From Emcibacter sp048269205 (GTDB lineage Bacteria > Pseudomonadota > Alphaproteobacteria > Sphingomonadales > Emcibacteraceae), in NCBI RefSeq assembly GCF_048269205.1, contig NZ_JBLXJC010000001.1:1-64000 (forward strand): 64,000 nt of DNA, in the 5' to 3' direction. Numbering within the stretch: the stretch's first letter is position 1; each line of letters starts with the position of its first letter. The notes under the pieces are model-generated. The model searched no databases. It had not been told where the DNA came from and worked only from the letters and a program-made list of their open reading frames with translations. The position numbers and the translations under genes are program-made. Positions 16,716 through 26,097 of this stretch are shown piece by piece.

Positions 16716-18326
16716 TTAGCTCTTGATGACCCGATCGATGAATTCGTCGATTTCCTGTCCCATGGCCTGGCTTTCGCTGACCAGAGACGCTGCAGCATCA
16801 AGCACCTGCTGGGTACCCTGATCTACTTCGGTTGAGGAGTCACGCACACCGTTGATGTTTTTGGAAACACTTTCGGTATCCTTGGCCGCCTGTGAGATGT
16901 TTTTGGCGATCTCGCTGGTGGCCTCACCCTGTTGTTCCACAGACGTGGAAATGGACGTGGCAATGTTATGCAGTCCGTCAATTGTCTTGCGAATACTCTC
17001 GATGGCGGTAACCGCATCACCGGTGGAGTTCTGCATTTCAGAAATCTGCATGGTGATTTCCTCGGTGGCGCCGGCGGTCTGGTTCGCAAGATTTTTCACT
17101 TCCGAAGCCACTACGGCAAAACCTTTGCCGGCCTCACCGGCCCGGGCCGCCTCGATCGTCGCATTCAGTGCCAGCAGGTTTGTCTGGCCGGCAATATCGC
17201 TGATCAGTTTGACCACATCGCCGATCCGGGAAGAGGCTTCTGCGAGTGTCTGCACCGTTGTGTTGGTGCGCTCGGCCTCGGTAACAGCGTTTTCTGACAT
17301 CTGGGAAGACTCCTTTACCTGATGACTGATTTCCAGAATGGACTGGGACAGTTCTTCCGCAGCCCGGGATACCGTCTGTACATTCTGGGTGGCGTTCTCG
17401 ATGCTCTGGGAAGCTGAAGTGGTGTCTTTGCTGGCCTGCTCCACAGTGCTGGACATTCCTCGCGCGGTCCGTTCCATATTGCTGGAGGCATTGGCGACCA
17501 TGCCGGCCATCTGCCGCACCCGTTCAGAGATCTGCATCTGCTCTGACATGTTCTCCCAGATAATCATGTTGCCTATATAAAGTCCCTGTTCGCTGCTGAT
17601 CGCGGAAATATTCAGTTTCAGGGTAACCTCGCCAAGCTGGATCAGGCGCACGGCCGGCAGGTTGGCGGGGTTTGACATTAGCTGTCTGAGACTTTCCGCA
17701 TCCTGGTCCAGCACGCTGAGATCGGTACCGACCAGGTTTGAAGGATCAAAAGGCAGGATTGCTTTCATCTCCGCAAGGGCCGCTTCGCAGGCTTTGTTCA
17801 CATAGTTTATGGCGCATGCCCCTGGATCGCACAGCACCACATTGGCGGGCATGTTCTCGATCATGGCTGTCAATTTGGCGGCGTGGGCGTCCGTATTTTT
17901 CTGTTTTGTCACAATATGCCAGGTGACCAGAAGCTCGCCTGAAGGCTTCCCGTTTCTGTTCACCGGTGTGATCAGAATATCAAGAAATTCCGGACCAAGC
18001 TGTACGGATTCCCTGACCGGGAAACTCTCGGGATCGGTCAAAATATCGCGGGGCGCGCCGATATCGCCGAACAGGATGTCCAGGGATTTTCCGATCAGGC
18101 CGTCTCCTGTAGCCGAAAGAACATTGCCCAGTAGCGCAGAGGTCTGTTTGCATTTGTCGTTGCAGTAAAGAATTTCGAGGCTGGACGCATCACAGATCAT
18201 CAGATTGACCAGCATGGATTCAATCCAGAATTCCCGGTTCCCGCCAGCAGTTGTCCCCTGTTCGGCGGCGGCGGGGATCGTCCCGGCTTCTATGCCGACA
18301 TCCCGCTTTATAATTTTTGAAAGCAT
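16716..18326 (-). CDS. Cytosolic methyl-accepting chemotaxis protein with PAS sensing region
   Basis: A 536-residue chemoreceptor. No membrane helix is seen, so it should be cytoplasmic. Residues to about 270 carry one or two PAS-like domains. The rest is the coiled-coil MCP signalling domain with the highly conserved hairpin tip SDIAGQTNLLALNATIEAAR. Two short methylation-helix-like stretches flank the tip. No C-terminal pentapeptide tether for CheR is evident. The ATG at 18326 has GAGGAA upstream; a TTG at 18341 is less likely. No che or flagellar genes are nearby. The ligand is unknown; haem, flavin or metabolite sensing through PAS is possible. Confidence 0.92.
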   Translation of the reverse strand: MLSKIIKRDVGIEAGTIPAAAEQGTTAGGNREFWIESMLVNLMICDASSLEILYCNDKCKQTSALLGNVLSATGDGLIGKSLDILFGDIGAPRDILTDPESFPVRESVQLGPEFLDILITPVNRNGKPSGELLVTWHIVTKQKNTDAHAAKLTAMIENMPANVVLCDPGACAINYVNKACEAALAEMKAILPFDPSNLVGTDLSVLDQDAESLRQLMSNPANLPAVRLIQLGEVTLKLNISAISSEQGLYIGNMIIWENMSEQMQISERVRQMAGMVANASSNMERTARGMSSTVEQASKDTTSASQSIENATQNVQTVSRAAEELSQSILEISHQVKESSQMSENAVTEAERTNTTVQTLAEASSRIGDVVKLISDIAGQTNLLALNATIEAARAGEAGKGFAVVASEVKNLANQTAGATEEITMQISEMQNSTGDAVTAIESIRKTIDGLHNIATSISTSVEQQGEATSEIAKNISQAAKDTESVSKNINGVRDSSTEVDQGTQQVLDAAASLVSESQAMGQEIDEFIDRVIKS

Positions 18327-18520
18327 TAATGTTCCTCGCAACTATATTTTAATTTTTACTAATATATTTTGTTGTCAGTTGGACGAATTTAACCGATGGG
18401 AATTAACTTTCCGTAAATGATAATCGGGGATAAAATGCAAAAAAAACAACATAAAGCTTTCTTTATATAAAAGATGTGTTATATCGTTATCCGGTTAGTT
18501 TGAATGCAGGAGATTATCAG

Positions 18521-19687
18521 GTGTCCCGAAAGAATTATTTATTTACCAGTGAATCCGTTTCAGAAGGTCATCCCGACAAAGTTGCAGACTGTATTTCGGA
18601 TTCCATTTTGGATAAATTCCTGACCGAGGAACCTGAATCCCGCGTCGCCCTGGAAACCCTGGTGACCACAAACAAGGTGGTGCTTGCCGGTGAAGTAAGG
18701 GGACCGGATTCCATCCATGCGGACGTGATGGAACAGATCGCCCGCGAGGCCGTGCGCCGGATTGGCTATGAACAGGATGGGTTTCATTGGGAAAACATGA
18801 CTGTTGACTGTTACGTGCACGAGCAGTCTGCGGATATTGCCGTTGGTGTCGATGCCGCCGGCAACAAGGATGAGGGAGCCGGCGACCAGGGGATCATGTT
18901 CGGCTATGCCACCAATGAGACCAAGGCGCTGATGCCTGCGCCGATCTATTATGCTCACAAAATCCTGCAGTCTCTGGCCGAAGCCCGCCACAGCGGAGAA
19001 TCGCCGGAACTTGAGCCGGATTCAAAAAGCCAGGTTACCCTGCGTTATGAAAACGGAATCCCGGTCGGGGCCACTTCCGTGGTGGTGTCCACGCAGCATG
19101 GTGCGGATGTCAGTCAGGAACAGGTGCATGATATTGTTCGGGGCCATATCGAAAAATGTTTGCCGGAAGGCTGGATGTGTCCCGACGATGGTCTCTATAT
19201 CAATCCCACCGGAATCTTTGTTATCGGCGGCCCGGACGGGGATGCCGGTCTGACCGGACGCAAGATTATTGTGGATACTTACGGCGGGGCTGCGCCGCAT
19301 GGTGGCGGCGCTTTTTCCGGCAAGGACCCGACCAAAGTGGACAGGTCTGCAGCCTACGCCTCTCGCTATCTGGCCAAAAATGTGGTCGCGGCTGGCCTTG
19401 CCGAACGCTGTACTATTCAGCTTTCCTATGCCATCGGCGTTTCGAAACCCCTGTCTCTCTATGTGGATTTCCACCAGACAGGAGAAGTTGACCCGGCCCG
19501 TCTCGAGAAGATCCTCATGCAGGTCATGGATCTGAGCCCAAGGGGCATTCGCGAACATCTCAAGCTGAACCGCCCGGTTTATGCCCGTACGGCGGCCTAT
19601 GGTCATTTCGGTCGCGAACCGGATGCAGACGGCGGCTTTTCCTGGGAAAAAACCGATTTGGTGGATGAACTGAAAAAACTGTTCTGA
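18521..19687 (+). CDS. metK: S-adenosylmethionine synthetase
   Basis: Makes SAM from methionine and ATP. Of 388 residues, normal for MetK. Motifs: SEGHPDK near the N-terminus, GAGDQGIMFGYA, and the glycine-rich phosphate-binding GGGAFSGKD followed by DRSAAYASRY. The GTG at 18521 follows AGGAG at a good distance; the frame is open to 18476, but that extension lacks family similarity. The 194-bp upstream region is AT-rich and contains a TTTATATAAAA block that could hold the promoter. Confidence 0.97.
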   Translation: MSRKNYLFTSESVSEGHPDKVADCISDSILDKFLTEEPESRVALETLVTTNKVVLAGEVRGPDSIHADVMEQIAREAVRRIGYEQDGFHWENMTVDCYVHEQSADIAVGVDAAGNKDEGAGDQGIMFGYATNETKALMPAPIYYAHKILQSLAEARHSGESPELEPDSKSQVTLRYENGIPVGATSVVVSTQHGADVSQEQVHDIVRGHIEKCLPEGWMCPDDGLYINPTGIFVIGGPDGDAGLTGRKIIVDTYGGAAPHGGGAFSGKDPTKVDRSAAYASRYLAKNVVAAGLAERCTIQLSYAIGVSKPLSLYVDFHQTGEVDPARLEKILMQVMDLSPRGIREHLKLNRPVYARTAAYGHFGREPDADGGFSWEKTDLVDELKKLF

Positions 19688-19736
19688 GTGACGGTTTCCC
19701 GTGGACAGCCGGGACGCGCATGGCTATATGAGGGCC

Positions 19737-20459
19737 ATGCGTGATCTGGAAAATATTCAAAGCAGCAGAATTTACGGACGCCGGCAGGGCAAGCCGCTCA
19801 AGCCGGCGAGCCAGGAGCGGCTCGACCGGCTTTTTCCCGGTCTGGAAGTTTGTCTTCCGGATGGGGAGGCGCGGCAGCTTCATCCTTCTGCGTTCTTCGG
19901 CGCTGAAGACAAGGCGCCAGGGGGGTATGCGCTGGAAATCGGCTTCGGCAAGGGTGAACATCTGGCCTGGCAGGCCGGTGCCCGGCCGGACCGGGGGTTT
20001 ATCGGCTGTGAACCCTTCATCAACGGGGTCTCCAGCCTGGTTGACAAGATCGATGCTGACGGGCTTCGCAATGTCCGTATCCTTATGGATGATGCGCGGC
20101 TGCTGCTGGACCGGCTTGAAGAGGGGTGCCTGGACCAGGCTTATATTCTGTTTCCCGATCCCTGGCCGAAAAGCCGCCATCACAAGCGCCGTGTGGTGAG
20201 TGATGGTAACATCGGGGCCCTGGCCCGGGTTCTGAAGGATGGGGCGCGTCTCCATATTGCCACGGATCATCGGGGATACTGCCGCTGGATTCTGTCACGC
20301 ATGCTGGCCAGCCCGGACTTTATCTGGTTGGCAGATGGGCCGGATGACTGGCATGTGCGTGGTGACGACTGGCCACCAACCCGTTATGAAACCAAGGCTC
20401 TGGCGCAGGGGCGCAGAAGCACTTATCTGCGTTTCGAGCGTCGCCACAGGCAAGCCTGA
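19737..20459 (+). CDS. trmB: tRNA (guanine-N7-)-methyltransferase TrmB
   Basis: Methylates G46 of tRNA variable loops using SAM. 240 residues from the chosen ATG. Motifs: RIYGRRQGKPLKP near the N-terminus, SAM-binding LEIGFGKGEHL, the signature DPWPKSRHHKRR and C-terminal PTRYETKAL. Alternative starts are GTG at 19701 and ATG at 19728; none has an ideal ribosome-binding site. It follows metK closely, so the SAM maker and a SAM user are probably co-transcribed. Confidence 0.95.
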   Translation: MRDLENIQSSRIYGRRQGKPLKPASQERLDRLFPGLEVCLPDGEARQLHPSAFFGAEDKAPGGYALEIGFGKGEHLAWQAGARPDRGFIGCEPFINGVSSLVDKIDADGLRNVRILMDDARLLLDRLEEGCLDQAYILFPDPWPKSRHHKRRVVSDGNIGALARVLKDGARLHIATDHRGYCRWILSRMLASPDFIWLADGPDDWHVRGDDWPPTRYETKALAQGRRSTYLRFERRHRQA

Positions 20460-20500
20460 AAGGGCCCGGATTTGTCCCGGGCGGGCGCCGGAAAAAGCTC

Positions 20501-20528
20501 TTGAAGTTCCGGTATTTTCAGCTATATA
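20501..20528 (+). promoter_or_regulatory. Candidate promoter of the rimP-nusA-infB operon
   Basis: TTGAAG at 20501-20506 and TATATA at 20523-20528 are spaced by 16 bp. Transcription would begin near 20535 and give a leader of about 165 nt before rimP. A GC-rich inverted repeat without a T tract (20464-20482) lies between trmB and this promoter and may end the trmB transcript weakly. Confidence 0.5.
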
Positions 20529-20562
20529 TATAGCATCCGAATCACTTGAGATTATTTTGAGG

Positions 20563-20594
20563 TGCGGGCAAGTGGATCACTGCCTGCATTTTTG
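20563..20594 (+). terminator. Leader terminator/attenuator before rimP-nusA
   Basis: TGCGGGCA (20563-20570) pairs with TGCCTGCA (20581-20588), one G-U included. GTG/CAC extends the stem inward around a GAT loop, and TTTTT plus further Ts follow. It lies downstream of the candidate promoter and upstream of rimP, so it would stop most transcripts unless bypassed. A second GC-rich hairpin (20640-20657, CCCCTGC/GCAGGGG) follows without a T tract. Confidence 0.7.
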
Positions 20595-20699
20595 TTTTCG
20601 GGAATTGTTCGTCTGACGGGGCGGCTGTCGGCCTCAAGGCCCCTGCCCTGGCAGGGGACTGAAAGACTATAAAAGAATAAACGAGGAAAATGAACCGCT

Positions 20700-21176
20700 T
20701 TGACGGACAGAATTACACGACTGGTTGAGCCGGTGGCGACGGCTCTGGGATACGAGCTGGTTCGGGTGACCATGATGGGAGGCCCTTACGGCAAATCTGT
20801 TCTGCAGATCATGGCAGAACGTCCGGACGGCACCATGCGTGTCGAGGACTGTGAAAAGCTCAGCCGGGAACTTTCCGTGATTCTGGATGTGGAAGACCCC
20901 ATCTCCGGCGAATATACGCTGGAGGTCAGTTCACCCGGGCTGGATCGGCCGCTGACGCGGAAAAAGGATTTTGCCACCTGGGCTGGTTATCTCGCCAAGT
21001 TCGAACTGTCCGAGGCGGTGGACGGACGACGCAGGTTCAAAGGTATGCTTCTCGGCATGGACGATGATACTATTCGGGTGGACATCGACGGCGAGACGCT
21101 GGAATTTGATTTTGGAAATGTGCACAAGGCGAAACTTGTGCTGACGGATGAATTGCTTGAAAAGGATCGGTCCTGA
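20700..21176 (+). CDS. rimP: Ribosome maturation factor RimP
   Basis: Needed for 30S subunit maturation. 158 residues; ITRLVEPVATALGYELVRV and LEVSSPGLDRPLTRKKDF are typical. I use TTG at 20700, which places the family start correctly. An out-of-frame ATG at 20690 closer to GAGGA opens a 12-codon ORF (MNRFDGQNYTTG) that overlaps the start. Both starts are suboptimally spaced from the GAGGA, so the small ORF may tune rimP translation. First gene of the nusA operon. Confidence 0.95.
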   Translation: MTDRITRLVEPVATALGYELVRVTMMGGPYGKSVLQIMAERPDGTMRVEDCEKLSRELSVILDVEDPISGEYTLEVSSPGLDRPLTRKKDFATWAGYLAKFELSEAVDGRRRFKGMLLGMDDDTIRVDIDGETLEFDFGNVHKAKLVLTDELLEKDRS

Positions 21177-21251
21177 CGATCGGCCAGACAAGTGAATTGA
21201 AGACAAGACGATGAAGGAAATGGCCCGAAAGGGCAAATCGGAGTTCAAGGA

Positions 21252-22826
21252 ATGACAACGGCTGTAAGTGCAAACCGGCTTGAATTGTTGCAGATCGCTG
21301 ATGCTGTGGCACGGGAAAAGAATATCGATCGGGATATCGTGCTCGAGGCGATGGAAGAGGCGATTCAAAAAGCTGCCCGGTCCAGATACGGTGCCGAAAA
21401 CGAAATCAAAGCCTATATCGATAAGAAAACCGGTGACATTAAACTGTACCGGGTGATGCAGGTGGTGGAAGATGTGGAAAACCACTCTACCGAGATCAGT
21501 GTGGAAAATGCCCGCGCCTCAAAACCTGACGCAGAGGTGGGGGATGTCCTGGCTGACGAACTGCCGCCGATGGATTTCGGTCGTGTGGCGGCGCAGACGG
21601 CCAAACAGGTTATCGTACAGAAAGTGCGCGATGCGGAACGCGCCCGTCAGTATGAGGAATATAAGGATCGTGTCGGGGAAATTATCAGCGGTGTGGTCAA
21701 GCGCGTGGAATACGGCAATGCGATCGTGGATGTGGGGCATGCAGAAGCCATAATCCGTCGCGACCAGTTGATCCCCCGTGAACATATCCGCACCGGCGAA
21801 CGGGTTCGGGCCTATATTGCTGATGTACGTCGCGAGCCGCGTGGACCGCAGATCTTCCTGTCCCGTACTCATCCGGAATTCATGGCCAGACTGTTTGCCC
21901 AGGAAGTGCCGGAAATCTATGACGGTGTGATCGAGGTAAAAGCGGTCAGTCGCGATCCGGGCAGCCGGGCCAAGATTGCTGTCAACAGCAATGATCCGTC
22001 AATTGACCCGGTCGGGGCCTGTGTGGGCATGCGCGGCAGCCGTGTACAGGCTGTGGTTAACGAACTGCAGGGTGAAAAAATCGACATCATCCAGTGGTCT
22101 CCGGATATCGGCACCTTCATCATTTCCGCCCTGGCGCCGGCAGAGGTTTCCAAGGTAGTGCTGGATGAGGAAAAAGAACGTATCGATGTGGTTGTGCCTG
22201 AAGACCAGCTGAGCCTTGCCATCGGCCGCCGTGGCCAGAATGTGCGTCTGGCGTCCCAGCTGGTAGACTGGCAGGTGGACATTATGACCGAGGCTGATGA
22301 ATCCGAGCGCCGCCAGGCTGAATACAAGCAGCGGGCCGACCTGTTCGTTGAGTCGCTGGATGTGGACGAAACCCTGGCCCTGCTTCTGGTGTCCGAAGGG
22401 TTCCGCAATCTGGACGAGGTGGCCTATGTGGCGCCTGACGAATTTGCCGGTATCGAGGGATTTGATGCCGAGCTGGTGGAGGAACTGCAGAACCGTGCCC
22501 GCGAAGCCCTGGCTGCCGCCGCTGAAAAGGCGGAGGGCGAGCGTGTGGATCTGGGCGTGACCGATGAGCTTGCCGCAATTGAGGGGCTGACCCCGCCAAT
22601 GCTGGTCACTCTCGGCAAGGCTGGAATCAAAACCCTCGACGATCTTGGCGACCTGGCTGCCGATGAGCTGATAAGCGGCGATGACGGTATTCTTCGCGAA
22701 TACGGCCTCGGCGAGGAGCGGGCCAATGAAATTATCATGGCCGCTCGGGCTCACTGGTTCGAGGACGAAGAAGGCGAGGACGCCGGGGAAGCTGTTGCGG
22801 AAGGCGAAGAGGTTGCCAGCGAATAG
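21252..22826 (+). CDS. nusA: Transcription termination/antitermination protein NusA
   Basis: RNA polymerase-binding factor controlling pausing, termination and antitermination. 524 residues with the usual order: N-terminal RNAP-binding domain (1-125), S1 domain (about 135-200), two KH domains (about 230-345, with VGMRGSRVQAVVNEL and AIGRRGQNVRLAS), and two C-terminal helix-hairpin-helix repeats (about 365-510) as in other proteobacteria, ending in an acidic tail. AAGGA precedes ATG. NusA could act on the leader hairpin of its own operon. Confidence 0.98.
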   Translation: MTTAVSANRLELLQIADAVAREKNIDRDIVLEAMEEAIQKAARSRYGAENEIKAYIDKKTGDIKLYRVMQVVEDVENHSTEISVENARASKPDAEVGDVLADELPPMDFGRVAAQTAKQVIVQKVRDAERARQYEEYKDRVGEIISGVVKRVEYGNAIVDVGHAEAIIRRDQLIPREHIRTGERVRAYIADVRREPRGPQIFLSRTHPEFMARLFAQEVPEIYDGVIEVKAVSRDPGSRAKIAVNSNDPSIDPVGACVGMRGSRVQAVVNELQGEKIDIIQWSPDIGTFIISALAPAEVSKVVLDEEKERIDVVVPEDQLSLAIGRRGQNVRLASQLVDWQVDIMTEADESERRQAEYKQRADLFVESLDVDETLALLLVSEGFRNLDEVAYVAPDEFAGIEGFDAELVEELQNRAREALAAAAEKAEGERVDLGVTDELAAIEGLTPPMLVTLGKAGIKTLDDLGDLAADELISGDDGILREYGLGEERANEIIMAARAHWFEDEEGEDAGEAVAEGEEVASE

Positions 22827-22850
22827 GCGGCCGGAGGCTGGATAGGAACT

Positions 22851-23453
22851 TTGGCTAAAGCGGTCCGTGAAAGAAAATGCCTGGTGACGGGTGAGGTGTT
22901 GCCGTCCGCAAGGATGATACGGTTTGTCCTTGGGCCTGAAAACATAATCGTTCCCGATCTGGCGGCAAGGCTGCCCGGTCGGGGGTGTTGGCTGAAGGCG
23001 GACCACAAGGTGCTGGACAAGGCCATCGACAAAAGGCTTTTTGTTCGATTTGGCCAGAAAGCCCTGGATCAACCGGGAACCGTTACGGTTCCGGAAGAAT
23101 TGTCCGGCCAGGTGGCGGATCTGATGCGCAGGAGGTGTCTGGAGCATCTGGCGCTGTGCAACAGGGCGGGACAGCTGGTCGGCGGATTTGAAAAGGTGCG
23201 CAGCCGGCTTGAAAGCGGCAAGAGCCATGTGGTGGTGATGGCCTCCGATGTGGCGGACAACGGGCGCAGTAAAATGTGCCGGGGCATTGAAAATATTCGG
23301 GTAATTGATATTTTTACCCGCGAAGAACTAAGCCGGGCCACAGGCCTGGAAAATGCGGTGCACCTGGCGCTTATGCCGGGTGGAATGTCGGAAGGGTTTC
23401 TAAGAGAGACGGATCGATATCTGTCCTGGCTTGGAAATCCGGAAGATCAGTGA
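22851..23453 (+). CDS. YlxR / L7Ae-like two-domain RNA-binding protein
   Basis: A 200-residue protein with an N-terminal YlxR (DUF448) domain, including RKCLVTGEVLPSARMIRFV and LPGRGCWL, fused to a C-terminal L7Ae/L30e-like domain from about residue 105. This fusion between nusA and infB is characteristic of alphaproteobacteria. YlxR proteins bind nucleic acid and in other bacteria affect transcription or RNase P; the function here is inferred. The TTG start at 22851 has AGGAAC directly upstream. Confidence 0.9.
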   Translation: MAKAVRERKCLVTGEVLPSARMIRFVLGPENIIVPDLAARLPGRGCWLKADHKVLDKAIDKRLFVRFGQKALDQPGTVTVPEELSGQVADLMRRRCLEHLALCNRAGQLVGGFEKVRSRLESGKSHVVVMASDVADNGRSKMCRGIENIRVIDIFTREELSRATGLENAVHLALMPGGMSEGFLRETDRYLSWLGNPEDQ

Positions 23454-23469
23454 TTTAAGGCGAAAAAGA

Positions 23470-26019
23470 ATGAGTGACGATAAAGGTAACAAAAAAACAC
23501 TGTCGACCTCGGGGCGGAAAACTCTCCAGTTGAAACCTTCAACTGCGGCTCCCGCGCGCGGTACAGGTAGCGTCGTTGTTCAGCGCAAGAAAAAGCTGGT
23601 CCTCAAACCTGGCGAGAAAGCTCCTGCTCCCGCAGAAAAAACAACTGCAGCTCCTGCAGCCAGGAAGACTAGCAAGAAAAACGAGGCCCCGGCTGCGGAT
23701 CAGCAGGCTGCTGTTGCCGACCTGACCCTGACAGATAGCGAGCGGGAAGCCCGTCTGAAAGCCCTTGATCTGGCTAAGAAGGCAAGCGAACAGAAAGCCA
23801 AGGATGAGGCAGAAGCGGCCAAGAAACGGGCTGTGCTAGAGGCCGCCCGGGCGAAGGACGAAGAAGAAGCGAAGAAAGCCGAAGCGGCCAAGCCTGCGGA
23901 AAAACCGAAAAAGGCGGCGGAGGCCGACGATAAGGAAAAAGAGGAAAAGCGTCAGGCCGAGCTTGAGCTGAAACGCAAGAAGGAAGAAGAAGCCCGTAAA
24001 AAGGCTGAGGAGGAAGAGAAAAAAGCTGCTGCCAAACCGGCGGCCAAGCCGGTTGCGGCTCCGGTGGTAAAAGAGGAAGATCCCAAGGCTCCTCACAAGC
24101 CGAGCCGGGGCAGAGGCGACCAGCCGCGCCGCCGAAGCGGAAAGCTTACCGTCCATCAGGCGCTTGGCGGTGATGAAGCCCGTCAGCGTTCTCTGGCGTC
24201 TCTGAAGCGGGCCCAGGCCAAGCAGAAACGTACCATGGGCGGTTCGGCCAAGCCGGCCCAGAAAGTTTACCGCGAAGTGGTCGTGCCCGATTTTATTACG
24301 GTCCAGGAACTGGCCAACAGGATGACGGAAAAAGGGTCGGATATCATCAAGGCCCTCATGAAAATGGGGGTCATGGCCACCATCAACCAGACCATCGACC
24401 AGGATACGGCGGAATTGATTGTCGAGGAATTCGGCCATACCATCAGGCGCGTCAGTGAATCTGATGTGGAGCTTGAACTGACGGGGCCTGACGACAGGGA
24501 GGATGATCTGCAATCACGCGCGCCTGTGGTGACAGTCATGGGCCATGTGGACCATGGTAAAACCTCTATTCTTGATGCCCTGCGCAAGACCGATGTGGCG
24601 GCCGGGGAAGCCGGCGGCATTACCCAGCATATTGGCGCCTACCAGGTGCGTATGCCGGCTGGCGAACGCATTACTTTCCTGGATACCCCGGGCCATGCGG
24701 CCTTTTCGGCCATGCGGTCCCGCGGCGCCCAGGTGACCGATATTGTTATTCTTGTGGTGGCGGCAGATGACAGCATCATGCCCCAGACCATCGAGGCGAT
24801 CAGCCATGCCAAGGCGGCGGAAGTGCCGATTATCGTGGCGATCAACAAATGTGACAAACCCGAGGCCAACCCGAACAAGGTGCGTCAGGATCTGCTGCAG
24901 CACGAGGTGTTTGTAGAGGAAATGGGCGGCGATGTGCTGGATGTGGAAGTATCCGCCAAGAAGGGCACCAATCTGGACAAGCTGGAGGAAGCCATCCTGC
25001 TTCAGGCTGAGCTTCTTGACCTGAAAGCCAATCCGAACCGGGCGGCGGAAGGTATCGTCGTTGAGGCGAAGCTGGACAAAGGCCGCGGTCCCGTGGCAAC
25101 GGTTCTGGTCAATCGTGGCACATTGAAAGTTGGCGATATCTTCGTGGCCGGATCAGAATGGGGGCGGGTGCGCGCCCTGATTAATGACCGTGGCCAGCAG
25201 ATCAAGGAAGCCGGACCGTCCGTGCCAGTGGAAATCCTTGGCCTGAGCGGCACGCCGGAAGCCGGTGATGAAATGGTCGTGGTGGAAAATGAAGCCCGGG
25301 CCCGTGATGTGACCGAGTTCCGCAGCCGTCAGAAAAAAGATAAACTTTCCAGCGTGCCGAAAGCAAGCCTGGAAGCCATGTTCAGTAAGCTCGCCGAGAA
25401 GGAAGTGGCATCTGTGCCGGTTCTGATCAAGGCGGATGTGCAGGGATCACTGGAAGCCATTGTCGGCGCCCTTGATAACCTGTCAACGGAGGAAGTGACG
25501 GCTCGTATTCTGCATTCGGCAGTGGGTGGTATTTCCGAGACCGATGTGCAGCTGGCGGCCGCTTCCGAGGCCCCGATCCTTGCCTTTAACGTCCGTGCCA
25601 GCCGCAAGGCGGCCGATCTGGCCCAGCAGGAAGGCGTGGAAATCCGTTACTATTCCGTAATTTATGATCTTGTGGATGATATGAAAGCGGTGATGTCCGG
25701 TATGCTGGCGCCTGAACTCAGGGAAACCATCATCGGTACTGCTGAGGTGCTGGAAGTCTTTGCGGCCGGCAAGACCGGCAAGGCTGCCGGGTGTCTGGTT
25801 ATCGACGGTATTATGAAACGGGGTGCCAAGGCACGCCTGTTGCGGGATGACATCGTTGTCTATGAAGGGGACCTGGGTTCCCTGCGTCGCTTCAAGGACG
25901 ATGTCAAGGAAGTCAAGGCCGGTACGGAATGCGGTATGAACTTCGAAAATTACAATGACCTCAAGAAAGGCGACGTCATTGAATGTTTCGAAGTTGAGGA
26001 AATCAACCGCGAACTCTGA
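23470..26019 (+). CDS. infB: Translation initiation factor IF-2
   Basis: GTPase that places fMet-tRNA on the 30S subunit. 849 residues from ATG 23470 (the frame is open to 23431, overlapping ylxR, but MSDDKGNKKTL is the family-like start). The N-terminal third is a Lys/Ala/Glu-rich charged helix region, then the IF2_N helical domain (about 275-330). The G domain follows with GHVDHGKT, DTPGHAAF and NKCD, and then the IF2 beta-barrels to the C-terminus. Confidence 0.98.
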   Translation: MSDDKGNKKTLSTSGRKTLQLKPSTAAPARGTGSVVVQRKKKLVLKPGEKAPAPAEKTTAAPAARKTSKKNEAPAADQQAAVADLTLTDSEREARLKALDLAKKASEQKAKDEAEAAKKRAVLEAARAKDEEEAKKAEAAKPAEKPKKAAEADDKEKEEKRQAELELKRKKEEEARKKAEEEEKKAAAKPAAKPVAAPVVKEEDPKAPHKPSRGRGDQPRRRSGKLTVHQALGGDEARQRSLASLKRAQAKQKRTMGGSAKPAQKVYREVVVPDFITVQELANRMTEKGSDIIKALMKMGVMATINQTIDQDTAELIVEEFGHTIRRVSESDVELELTGPDDREDDLQSRAPVVTVMGHVDHGKTSILDALRKTDVAAGEAGGITQHIGAYQVRMPAGERITFLDTPGHAAFSAMRSRGAQVTDIVILVVAADDSIMPQTIEAISHAKAAEVPIIVAINKCDKPEANPNKVRQDLLQHEVFVEEMGGDVLDVEVSAKKGTNLDKLEEAILLQAELLDLKANPNRAAEGIVVEAKLDKGRGPVATVLVNRGTLKVGDIFVAGSEWGRVRALINDRGQQIKEAGPSVPVEILGLSGTPEAGDEMVVVENEARARDVTEFRSRQKKDKLSSVPKASLEAMFSKLAEKEVASVPVLIKADVQGSLEAIVGALDNLSTEEVTARILHSAVGGISETDVQLAAASEAPILAFNVRASRKAADLAQQEGVEIRYYSVIYDLVDDMKAVMSGMLAPELRETIIGTAEVLEVFAAGKTGKAAGCLVIDGIMKRGAKARLLRDDIVVYEGDLGSLRRFKDDVKEVKAGTECGMNFENYNDLKKGDVIECFEVEEINREL

Positions 26020-26044
26020 TAACGATATTCTGCCCAAGCAGAAA

Positions 26045-26075
26045 GCCCCCCGGTGATTTGTTTGTCGCGGGGGGC
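26045..26075 (+). other. GC-rich hairpin between infB and rbfA
   Basis: GCCCCCCG (26045-26052) pairs with CGGGGGGC (26068-26075), giving a perfect 8-bp stem with a 15-nt loop. It is followed by GTTTG rather than a long T tract. It may be a partial terminator, a processing site or an mRNA-stability element that lowers rbfA relative to infB. Confidence 0.55.
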
Positions 26076-26097
26076 GTTTGACATTGAGGTTTTTAAC

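Noticed and set aside
18390..18415. CtrA site between the chemoreceptor and metK genes
   Set aside because: TTAA and TTAAC are separated by 10 bp, not 7.
18342..18520. SAM riboswitch before metK
   Set aside because: A TTTAACCGATGG and ATAATCGGGG segment hints at SAM-II-like bases, but the stem and spacing do not fit any SAM riboswitch class I know. An Rfam covariance search would be decisive.
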